DNA of 37,716 bases from a bacterium (GTDB lineage: Bacteria > Verrucomicrobiota > Kiritimatiellia > CAIKKV01 > CAITUY01), in assembly GCA_037143175.1 (NCBI GenBank), contig JBAWZF010000026.1, forward strand, positions 1 to 37,716. The letters run 5' to 3'. The notes under the pieces are model-generated. The model searched no databases and was not told the DNA's origin. It saw only the letters and a list, made by a program, of their open reading frames with translations. Positions 8,381 to 15,436 of the stretch are shown here, piece after piece. The number at the start of each line of letters is the position of its first letter. Position 1 is the first letter of the stretch. The translations under genes were made by a program, and so were the position numbers.

Positions 8381-8409
8381 CGCCAAGTACGAATTGAGCA
8401 ACCTTGGCG
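8381..8409 (+). promoter_or_regulatory. Candidate operator: inverted repeat around GAATTGAGCAAC
   Basis: CGCCAAG (8381-8387) and CTTGGCG (8403-8409) form a perfect 7-bp inverted repeat. Between them GAATTGAGCAAC (8391-8402) is identical to the sequence just upstream of the regulator start (reverse strand, 7254-7265) and one base different from that in the second 30-bp repeat (8313-8324). It lies 80 bp upstream of the secreted protein at 8489. A binding site for the GntR/LacI hybrid is a reasonable inference. Confidence 0.35.
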
Positions 8410-8488
8410 GCCAGCGGGCAGATCGGGTGTTGCGTCCGGCATTTTCCAAGACCTATTATGTCATCAACACATGCAAAAAGGAGATCTC

Positions 8489-9145
8489 ATGAAGACGCAG
8501 TTGGTCACGCTTGCGGTTGCTGCCCTGCTCAACATCATCGTCGTCGTGCTCACCCGCGCCGACAGCGTCAATATCAATAACGCCGGCTTTGAGACGCCCA
8601 CGTTGGCCGATGGCAACTACGTTCCTACTACTGCCGGTAATCCCACACTGTCCGGCGGTTGGACCAACAACGTCGGTACAGATCACAATGCCGGTATCTT
8701 GAATCCGAGTAGCGGGATGTGTGTCGGCGGCAACGCCCCGGAAGGCACCAACGTGCTCTATGTGTACAGCAGCACCGGCAGTGGAAATACCGCGAGTTCC
8801 GTCGTTGCGCAGGTGTTGAGCACCAATCTCCAAGTTGCGGTTTACACCTTGACTGTTAAAGTGGGTGACCGGTTGGATACGGCAAACAACGGGTACGCTG
8901 TCCGGCTCGGCTATGGCGCCTCGATGGGTAGCTTCACTCTACTGGCGGAGGATAACAACACGTTGACCCTCCCGAACGGTGGGTGGGTCACCTCTACCGT
9001 CACCTACACAAATCGCACCGCTATCGCCCAACCGTTGCAGATCCAACTCATCGCCAAGAACGGAAACGGTACCCAGGTCATCTTTGACGATGTGTCGATT
9101 ACAGCTACCCTTCTTCCCCGCGGTACATTGATTTGGATTGAATGA
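8489..9145 (+). CDS. Secreted protein, HpiC1-like beta-sandwich
   Basis: A 218-aa protein starting at ATG 8489, 9 bases after a strong AAGGAG. The upstream in-frame extension is rejected because it runs through the operator region. Residues 1-30 form a signal peptide with a hydrophobic core (VAALLNIIVVVL). The mature protein begins VNINNAGFETPTLADG and later has GGW, VLYVYSS and VIFDDVSI segments; this pattern is seen in HpiC1-type domains of extracellular proteins, often carried with PEP-CTERM tails. Here there is no PEP-CTERM. The protein instead ends LLPRGTLIWIE, close to the end of the next protein (LSRGTVFKIR). Function is unknown; glycan binding at the cell surface is possible. Confidence 0.65.
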   Translation: MKTQLVTLAVAALLNIIVVVLTRADSVNINNAGFETPTLADGNYVPTTAGNPTLSGGWTNNVGTDHNAGILNPSSGMCVGGNAPEGTNVLYVYSSTGSGNTASSVVAQVLSTNLQVAVYTLTVKVGDRLDTANNGYAVRLGYGASMGSFTLLAEDNNTLTLPNGGWVTSTVTYTNRTAIAQPLQIQLIAKNGNGTQVIFDDVSITATLLPRGTLIWIE

Positions 9146-9157
9146 CAAGGTGCAGCA

Positions 9158-11083
9158 ATGAAAATTGAACATCAATGCATGGGGGATCTTGCGAAACGGG
9201 GGCTCCTGTTTCTGATCGGCGCGCTCGCCCTGGGCCCGGCCTTCACCGCCCAGGCGGCTCCGGAGGTGTTCGACGATTTCGAAGGATACGGCTCCGGGAT
9301 GACGTTCACCTCCCCCACGAACGGGTGGCAGGCGTCCGGGACCGCCGCCTATGTGACCAACAGCGGCGGCTATGTGACCAACAGCGTGACGCCTTCAAAT
9401 AGCGTGTTCCTGGGGTTGGCCGTCGCCCTGACGAATTCCCTGCCCACCCCTGCCGTGAATCGAGTCTGGACGGATATGCGGATCAGACCGGTGGCCGGGG
9501 AGGAGCCGCCCAATGCCCCGACCGGAACCGCCAGTTTCGTCTGCTATTTCAACGCCAACGGGTACCCGGTCCTGGCCACGAATGGCGTGTGGTTCGCCTG
9601 CACGAACGATATCTGGGGCAATGGCCTTCTTCCGGCGACCAATGGCTATGTGCGGATTTCCCTTTTCCAAGACTACAGCGCCTCGAACCAGGTGGTGTTC
9701 CTCGATGACCGGCTGATTCTCCAGGATGCGCGCTTCTCGGGTACGGCGGGCAGTTATCATCAACTCGGCTTCCAGAATTCCGACAGCAATAGTTGGCTGG
9801 ATAATGTGTGGATCCGGACCAATGCGGGGCCGCAAAGCCTGACCAACGATATCAATCTCGATGGCCTGGCCGATGCCGCCGAGGTGGTCGTCTATGGTCG
9901 CGCCGCCCGGAAGCTGTATGTCTTTGCGGGGACGACGAACCTTGTGCCGGTATTCACCACGATCACCAATGCCATCGCCGCCTGGCGGCCCCGGGATGTC
10001 ATCCATGTCATTGCCGGTAATTACGCGGGCGAGAGTGTCGTGGTGGCGGCCAATCCATCCAATATCGTGTTTGAAGGCGATGCCTTTACGGTCGCCAGCC
10101 TGACGGTGGCCTCGAACGCTTCGGCCTCATTTGCCCAGTCCGTGACCTGCGCGGGGGCGCTGACGGTCAGCGGCCAGGTGGCGATGGCGGTGTCGGCTTG
10201 CCTGACCTCCGGTTCCGCGAGGGTGGACGGAACGGTGGCCATGGCGTCGAACTCAACCTTCTATGTAGGCGCGGCCGGCCTGGATGTGGGGGCCGGGGGA
10301 ATCCTCCGTTTCGCCACCAATTCACAACTCGTGGTGAATTCGGCGGGGGTGAACATGACGGGCGCGTTCACGATCTCCAGTACCTGGAAAACCGCGGCCA
10401 GTCTGCCGCTGGCCTTTGCGGACGATTTCAACCTCTACGCCGTCGGCACGGTGGTGACCAACCTCAACTTCCGCGGGTGGTACGCCGATGCCCCCTCGGT
10501 TCTTGTTACGAACCAAGGCATAGGGAACAGCCCGGCGGTTGTGATCCCGGGCGGGAGCACGTTGACCAACAGCATCAGCGCCACAGGGCTCGCAAGAGTC
10601 TGGTCCGATTTCTACCTCAAGCCCCTTTGGGGCCTCGAGCCGCCGAATGCGCCTACAAATACCGCGAGCTTTGCCGCCTACGTCAACAGCGACGGTTTTC
10701 TGGTGGTTGCCGTTAAAGGCGGGTGGACCGTTTGTTCCAATACGGTGGATGGTCGCAGCCTGCAATTGGACAGCAATACGTTCAACCGGATCACGATATG
10801 CCAGGACTTGAGTACGGGACTTTTCTCCCTGTTTGTGCAAAGCAACCTGATGGCCATGGCTTTGAGCGCGCCGACGAACACCGGCGGGTATCATTTGCTG
10901 GGGGTAAAAAACGCGAATAGCGCCGACCAGAATACGTTTGTCGACAACGTGCTGATTACGACCCTGTTGCCTGGCGGGCTCACGAATGACCTGAATAACG
11001 ACGGAATTGCTGACGGGTACGAGGTGAATGCCTATAACTGGTTGGACGTGCTGTCGAGGGGGACGGTATTCAAGATACGGTGA
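9158..11083 (+). CDS. Large secreted repeat protein with Ca-binding loops
   Basis: A 641-aa exported protein; the start is ATG 9158 or ATG 9179. The signal peptide core is LLFLIGALALGPAFTAQA, ending near residue 34. Two similar beta-sandwich-like modules (about 38-230 and 425-620) each start DDF, contain a W(T/S)D(M/F)-x-(I/L)(R/K)P strand followed by EPPNAPT, and end in a loop of the D-x-N-x-D-G type: DINLDGLADAAE and DLNNDGIADGYE, likely calcium sites. Between them (about 245-420) a Val/Ala/Ser-rich stretch begins YVFAGTTNLVP and looks like a right-handed beta helix. The C-terminus LSRGTVFKIR resembles that of the upstream neighbour, 12 bp away. Probably a surface or extracellular polysaccharide-interacting protein; no catalytic motif recognised. 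Confidence 0.65.
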   Translation: MKIEHQCMGDLAKRGLLFLIGALALGPAFTAQAAPEVFDDFEGYGSGMTFTSPTNGWQASGTAAYVTNSGGYVTNSVTPSNSVFLGLAVALTNSLPTPAVNRVWTDMRIRPVAGEEPPNAPTGTASFVCYFNANGYPVLATNGVWFACTNDIWGNGLLPATNGYVRISLFQDYSASNQVVFLDDRLILQDARFSGTAGSYHQLGFQNSDSNSWLDNVWIRTNAGPQSLTNDINLDGLADAAEVVVYGRAARKLYVFAGTTNLVPVFTTITNAIAAWRPRDVIHVIAGNYAGESVVVAANPSNIVFEGDAFTVASLTVASNASASFAQSVTCAGALTVSGQVAMAVSACLTSGSARVDGTVAMASNSTFYVGAAGLDVGAGGILRFATNSQLVVNSAGVNMTGAFTISSTWKTAASLPLAFADDFNLYAVGTVVTNLNFRGWYADAPSVLVTNQGIGNSPAVVIPGGSTLTNSISATGLARVWSDFYLKPLWGLEPPNAPTNTASFAAYVNSDGFLVVAVKGGWTVCSNTVDGRSLQLDSNTFNRITICQDLSTGLFSLFVQSNLMAMALSAPTNTGGYHLLGVKNANSADQNTFVDNVLITTLLPGGLTNDLNNDGIADGYEVNAYNWLDVLSRGTVFKIR

Positions 11084-11110
11084 TGGTGTGCGACTATTAG
11101 TATCCCATAG

Positions 11111-11209
11111 AAATCCTAATCGTAATCCTAATCATAATCGTAATCGACTGCCCCGGAAAGGATTACGATCACGATTAAGATTACGATTACGATTACGATT
11201 ATGATTAAG
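11111..11209. repeat. Hexamer-repeat imperfect inverted repeat
   Basis: The left arm (11111-11146) is built of TAATC-x units such as CCTAAT and CGTAAT. The right arm (11160-11209) is built of the complementary GATTAC, GATTAA and GATTAT units. A GC-rich spacer GACTGCCCCGGAAAG separates them, so the transcript could fold into a long imperfect hairpin. It fills the gap between the secreted-protein gene and the nucleoside hydrolase, whose first codons lie inside the right arm. Arrays of this kind recur in some PVC genomes (from memory); their function is unknown. Confidence 0.8.
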
Positions 11210-12142
11210 ATGCAAACTACACCTGTCATTCTTGATACAGATCCTGGAACCGATATAGACGATACCTGGGCATTGCTCTATCTGCTGCGCTGTCCGGAGT
11301 TGGACCTGCGGTTGGTGACCACTGCCACGGGCGATACGACCTATCGCGCCAAGCTCACCGCGCGTCTGCTGGAGCTCACCGGCCGTGCCGACGTGGCGGT
11401 CGGGATCGGGCGGCCCGGCGGTCAATTCGATTGCACGCTCCAGCCCTGGGCCGCCGACTATGACCTCGCTCGCTATCCGGGGACCATCCACGCCAATGCG
11501 GCGGAGGCCATCGTACGCACCATCATGGATAGTCCGGAGCCGGTGACGGTGATCGCCATCGCGCCGCTAACGAATCTCGGCGACGCCCTCCTCCTGGAGC
11601 CCCGCATCGCGCAGAAAGCCCGATTCGTGGGCATGCACGGCTCCATCGCCCGGAATTTCGATGGCGCCGAGGGTGCCATTGCGGAGTGGAACGTGATTAA
11701 GGACATCCCTGCCGCCCAGCGGGTGTTCCAGGCGCCGTGGGACAAGACGATCACGCCCTTGGATACTTGCGGACAGGTGCGGCTCAGCGGCGAGCAACTC
11801 CGGCGTGTGGAGCGCGCTTCAAGCGCGGATCCCGACCTGGGTGCCCTGATGGAGTGCTACCGCATCTGGCGCGACTTCTACGGGCCGGAAGCCAGGGTGT
11901 CCGGTTGGCTCAAGGGGCAGCCGGAACAGCACACCTCCATCCTTTTCGATTGCGTGGCCGTTTACCTCGCGTTCTGCCGCGACGGCTTGCGTGTGGAGGA
12001 TCTGAACCTGCGGGTGGCCGACGACGGGTTCCTGCGGCAGGATGCCACCGGTCAACCGGTTCACTGCGCTCTGGACTGGCTCGATCTGCCCGCATTCCGT
12101 GAACATCTCATGCAGCGGTTACTCAAAACACTAAACACATGA
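11201..12142 (+). CDS. Nucleoside hydrolase (IUNH family)
   Basis: A 313-aa enzyme of the inosine/uridine-preferring nucleoside hydrolase family, which splits ribonucleosides into base and ribose. The calcium-binding N-terminus is VILDTDPGTDIDD (9-21), slightly longer than the classic DTDPGIDD form. VIAIAPLTNLGDAL and a HGS segment follow as expected. Near the C-terminus the usual HD motif reads FDCVAVY, so the general-acid histidine is replaced while the metal-binding aspartate is kept. Substrate preference may therefore differ from the classic enzymes. The start is ATG 11201 or ATG 11210, both inside or at the edge of a hexamer repeat. The stop overlaps the next start by four bases. With the kinase at 14299 it forms a plausible ribose-salvage route. 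Confidence 0.85.
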   Translation: MIKMQTTPVILDTDPGTDIDDTWALLYLLRCPELDLRLVTTATGDTTYRAKLTARLLELTGRADVAVGIGRPGGQFDCTLQPWAADYDLARYPGTIHANAAEAIVRTIMDSPEPVTVIAIAPLTNLGDALLLEPRIAQKARFVGMHGSIARNFDGAEGAIAEWNVIKDIPAAQRVFQAPWDKTITPLDTCGQVRLSGEQLRRVERASSADPDLGALMECYRIWRDFYGPEARVSGWLKGQPEQHTSILFDCVAVYLAFCRDGLRVEDLNLRVADDGFLRQDATGQPVHCALDWLDLPAFREHLMQRLLKTLNT

Positions 12143-13251
12143 CTACACAACCTACCCCCATGACCCATCGCCAACGCTTTGCCGCCTGCCTGGATTATCA
12201 ACCTATGGACCGTCTGCCAGCCTATATTTTCGGCTACTGGGATGAAGCCCTGGCCCGGTGGCAGCAGGAAGGGTTGCCCGCAGGCCAGACGGTGGCGGCG
12301 GCCGTTGGCCTCGATCAGGATTGGGAGGAGGGGATGTGGTCGCTTCACGGTCTCGCCGCGCCCTGGCCCCGCTCGCCGGAACCGGAGCAGATTCTGGAGG
12401 AAACCGCCGAATGGCGGCTGGTGCGGACTTCGCTGGGCGCCGTGGAACGGCGGCCCAAGCTCGGCAGCAGTCTGTGCCAGCACGTGTCGCCAGCGCTGGA
12501 ACCGACCCGGGAATCCTGGAACCGTTTCCGGGGCTTCCTTGACGCGGCAGCCGCCGCGCCACCACCCGTGGGCTGGGAAGCCAGGGCCGATGCCCTGAAC
12601 CGCCGTGATCGTGTCGCCACCTTCATGGCCGGCAGCTTGTATGGCTGGCCGCGCGACTGGATGGGCGTCGAGGGCATCAGTTACCTGATGTATGACGACC
12701 CCGTGCTGTTGGAGGAGATGCTTGATTATCTCTCGAACCATTACATGACGATTTTCCGGCCGATGCTGGAGCGCGTCCAGTTTGACTTCGCCTATATTTT
12801 CGAGGATTGCTGCGGCAAGTCCGGTCCGCTTTTCTCCCCGGCGATGTACCGGCGGCATTTCGACAAGTATTACCGGCGGCTGCTGGAGTTTTATCGCGGC
12901 ATGGGCATCCCGCACATGCTGATTGACAGCGACGGCTGGGTGGACGACCTCGCGCCCTGCTGGGTGGAGTCCGGGTTCGATATCCTTTTCCCGATCGAAG
13001 TCGGCACGTGGGGGGCGGATCCCCGCGCCTTCCGGAAACGGTTCGGCCGCGACCTGAGGTTGATGGGGGGTGTGGACAAGCACGTCATTGCCCGGGGCGA
13101 GGCCGCCATCCGGGCGCACCTTGAGCCCTTGCGTCCCCTGGTGGCGGAAGGCGGCTTCCTGCCGCTCCCCGATCACCGCATCCCCCCGGAAGTCTCACTG
13201 GAGCAGCTTGGAACCTACGTCCGTGTCTTCAAAGAGGTGTTCAATGGTTGA
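12139..13251 (+). CDS. URO-D superfamily protein lacking the HxC metal motif
   Basis: A 370-aa member of the uroporphyrinogen decarboxylase superfamily. It has the family N-terminus (MTHRQRFAACLDYQPMDRLP), the YIFEDCCGKSGPLFSP region and a late LMGGVDKHVI strand. At the position where methyltransferase members have HxC it reads DSDG (Asp263, Asp265), so the zinc-thiolate site is replaced by acidic residues. It may bind a different metal or act on another substrate. Translation is coupled to the nucleoside hydrolase through an ATGA overlap and to the next URO-D gene through an 8-bp overlap. It is not HemE by context: no haem genes are near. Role in nucleoside or sugar metabolism is inferred only from the operon. 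Confidence 0.8.
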   Translation: MTTQPTPMTHRQRFAACLDYQPMDRLPAYIFGYWDEALARWQQEGLPAGQTVAAAVGLDQDWEEGMWSLHGLAAPWPRSPEPEQILEETAEWRLVRTSLGAVERRPKLGSSLCQHVSPALEPTRESWNRFRGFLDAAAAAPPPVGWEARADALNRRDRVATFMAGSLYGWPRDWMGVEGISYLMYDDPVLLEEMLDYLSNHYMTIFRPMLERVQFDFAYIFEDCCGKSGPLFSPAMYRRHFDKYYRRLLEFYRGMGIPHMLIDSDGWVDDLAPCWVESGFDILFPIEVGTWGADPRAFRKRFGRDLRLMGGVDKHVIARGEAAIRAHLEPLRPLVAEGGFLPLPDHRIPPEVSLEQLGTYVRVFKEVFNG

Positions 13252-14299
13252 CTGGGAGAAAAGTCAGGAACGGTTTCGCGCCTTCTGGGAGCGACAACTT
13301 GTTGACCGGCCCGTGGTTCAGGTGTATGCCCCCAAGCGCCCCGGGGTGCCCAAGGGCTGGTGGCGCATCCTGGACGAATCCGTGTGGGCCGATCCGGACC
13401 GTACGGTCGAAGAGATGCGGGCGTTCTTTGATGGAATCCACTTCGCCGGCGATGCCTACCCCATGTGGTACCCCAATCTAGGGCCGGGCGTTCTGACCGC
13501 GTTCCTCGGGAATCGGATCCATTTCGATCCGGAGCACGACACCTCTTGGCAGGATCACACGGTTACCGACCTGAGTTCCTGGCGGCCGCAGTTCGATCAT
13601 CAGAATGCCTACTGGCAGGCGACGCTACACTTGACCGAACGTATCGCCGCCGCTGCCCCCGGCCGGTTCATTGCCGGCATCACCGATCTTGGCATGGGGG
13701 CCGATCTACTGGCGGCGGTGCGCGGGGCGGATGGCCTGTGCATGGATATGATGGACTGTCCGGATGTGGTGCAAGCCCGTTTGAGCGAACTGCGCCAACT
13801 CTGGCAGCAGTGTTACCAGACGCTTTACGACCGGTTGCCGGCGGGTAACGGCTCGAACTGCTGGTTGGCGGCGTGGGCGCCGGGCCGGACCTACCCGTTG
13901 CAGAACGACTTCTCCTGCATGATCTCGCCGGAGATGTACCGCGAGTTTTTCCTGGAGGATCTCGTTGCGCACTGTGACTGGCTCGATTATGCCGTCTATC
14001 ATTTGGACGGGCCGGGGGCGGTGCCGCATCTCGACATGCTGCTTGAAATCCCGAGTCTGCGCGCCATCCAGTGGACGCCCGGCGCCGGGCAGCCGCCCAT
14101 GCCGTACTGGCTGCCCATGCTTCGCCGGATACAGGCGGCGGGAAAGGGGTTGTTCCTGTATACCGGGCCGCAGGAATTAGATGCGCTTATGGACGGGTTG
14201 CGGCCCGAGGGGGTGATACTCAACCTCTGGGCGGGTTCACCCGCCGAAGCGGATGCCCTGGTTGACAAGGTCGCCGCGTGGGGTGTAAAGAGTTGCTGA
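13244..14299 (+). CDS. Divergent URO-D superfamily protein
   Basis: A 351-aa divergent paralogue of the preceding protein. The start is ATG 13244, eight bases inside the upstream gene; the open frame continues further upstream but only as a shadow of that gene. It begins WEKSQERFRAFWERQLVDRP and shows the family pattern of SPEMYREFF and a C-terminal beta-alpha segment GVILNLWAGSPAEADALV. The metal-site position reads HLDG (His253, Asp255): the histidine is kept but the cysteine has become aspartate, which differs from both the HxC and the DxD paralogues. The two neighbouring URO-D proteins could form a heterodimer, since family members are usually dimers, but this is inference. The stop overlaps the kinase start as TGATG. 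Confidence 0.75.
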   Translation: MVDWEKSQERFRAFWERQLVDRPVVQVYAPKRPGVPKGWWRILDESVWADPDRTVEEMRAFFDGIHFAGDAYPMWYPNLGPGVLTAFLGNRIHFDPEHDTSWQDHTVTDLSSWRPQFDHQNAYWQATLHLTERIAAAAPGRFIAGITDLGMGADLLAAVRGADGLCMDMMDCPDVVQARLSELRQLWQQCYQTLYDRLPAGNGSNCWLAAWAPGRTYPLQNDFSCMISPEMYREFFLEDLVAHCDWLDYAVYHLDGPGAVPHLDMLLEIPSLRAIQWTPGAGQPPMPYWLPMLRRIQAAGKGLFLYTGPQELDALMDGLRPEGVILNLWAGSPAEADALVDKVAAWGVKSC

Positions 14300-15180
14300 T
14301 GAAGATCCTCAATTTCGGTTCGCTCAACATTGACCTGGTGTACCGGGTTCCGCACATCGTCAAGCCCGGTGAGACGCTCTCCAGCCTTTCCCTTGCCACA
14401 TTCGCGGGGGGGAAGGGGAATAACCAATCCATTGCGTTGGCCCGGGCCGGTGCCCCGGTCTATCACGCGGGCAGGATTGGCAAGGATGGTGAATGGCTTG
14501 TTGGCATTCTCAAGGCGGCGGGGGCGGATGTTCGTTTTGTGAGGCGGGATTCCGGCCCGACGGGGCATGCCGTGATCCAGGTGGCGGATGGCGGGCAGAA
14601 CTCGATCGTGCTGTTCCCCGGGGCGAACCGGACCATTACCCTGCCGGAGATCCGTCAGACCCTGAAGCATTTCGGGAAGGGGGACATTCTCCTGCTCCAG
14701 AACGAGATCAATGCGATCCCGGATATCATGAAAGCCGCGCACAAGGCCGGGCTGAAGATCTGGTTCAATCCCGCGCCCTTTGATCCCGCGATCCTCACGT
14801 ATCCGTTATCGCTGGTGGATTTGTTCATTGTGAATGAGATCGAGGCGGCCGATCTTTCCGGGGCCAGGGCGGGGAAACCCGCATTGGCCGCCCTGGCGAG
14901 GCGTTTCCCCGGTGCGCAAATCCTCATGACGCTTGGGGCGAAGGGGGCGATGCTCAAGAGCGGGCCGCGGCAATGGGCGGCACCCGCGCCGAAAGTCAAA
15001 TCCGTGGATACCACTGCGGCGGGCGATACCTTTATCGGCTATTATGCCGCGTCATTCATCAAGGGTCTCTCTCCCGAGCAATGTCTTGCCTATGCCTGCA
15101 AGGCCGCGGCGATATCAGTTACCCGAAAAGGCGCCGCGGATTCGATTCCCGGAAAAGAGGAAGTTTTCCTAGGTGAGTAG
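14299..15180 (+). CDS. PfkB/ribokinase-family sugar kinase
   Basis: A 293-aa kinase of the PfkB family. The N-terminus KILNFGSLNIDLVYRV and the substrate loop FAGGKGNNQSIALARAG are ribokinase-like. The C-terminal signature DTTAAGDTFIGYYA carries the anion hole and the catalytic aspartate. I choose ATG 14299, which overlaps the upstream stop as TGATG, over an in-frame GTG at 14278. As the last gene of the nucleoside-hydrolase operon it probably phosphorylates the released ribose, though PfkB enzymes also act on nucleosides and other sugars. It ends directly against a decayed nuclease fragment that continues in the same frame. Confidence 0.88.
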   Translation: MKILNFGSLNIDLVYRVPHIVKPGETLSSLSLATFAGGKGNNQSIALARAGAPVYHAGRIGKDGEWLVGILKAAGADVRFVRRDSGPTGHAVIQVADGGQNSIVLFPGANRTITLPEIRQTLKHFGKGDILLLQNEINAIPDIMKAAHKAGLKIWFNPAPFDPAILTYPLSLVDLFIVNEIEAADLSGARAGKPALAALARRFPGAQILMTLGAKGAMLKSGPRQWAAPAPKVKSVDTTAAGDTFIGYYAASFIKGLSPEQCLAYACKAAAISVTRKGAADSIPGKEEVFLGE

Positions 15181-15390
15181 CGGATTATCTCACCGTACGA
15201 CATTCAACTCAACCGCGAAGCCTTCTATCACTCGGTCTTTTTTGCCGCTCTCCAGGCGGCAGGCGGAGAAATCATCGCCGCATTGCACTCCGACAACCTA
15301 CTTCGCCAAGGCTACGAAGGTCAGGAGGGCCGCGCAGACGCCGTGATCAAGACCCCAAAAACCATCTAAGACATTGAGTGCCATTTGTCG
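15181..15390 (+). pseudogene. PD-(D/E)xK nuclease C-terminal fragment (DUF1703-like)
   Basis: Directly after the kinase stop and in the same frame, about 60 codons read SPYDIQLNREAFYHSVFF, then a GRADAVIKTPKTI segment. These match the C-terminal PD-(D/E)xK domain that follows AAA-ATPase domains in DUF1703-type proteins, where the continuation is normally I-Y-x-x-E-F-K. Here the tyrosine codon is TAA (15367-15369), and DIE follows beyond it. The start, the whole ATPase part and the C-terminal end are missing. It marks the edge of the accessory island and implies past recombination at the operon boundary. Confidence 0.6.
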
Positions 15391-15436
15391 CCAGCTCCCA
15401 TCATCCCGCTTGAACTATTGGCTTCAATTTAGCACC

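Noticed and set aside
9395-10006. 203-codon reverse open frame within the secreted protein gene
   Set aside because: Antisense to a gene with signal peptide and repeats; Ile/Gly/Arg-rich composition is that of a shadow frame.
12061-13176. 371-codon reverse open frame
   Set aside because: Antisense to the URO-D gene at 12139-13251 in high-GC DNA; no family pattern.
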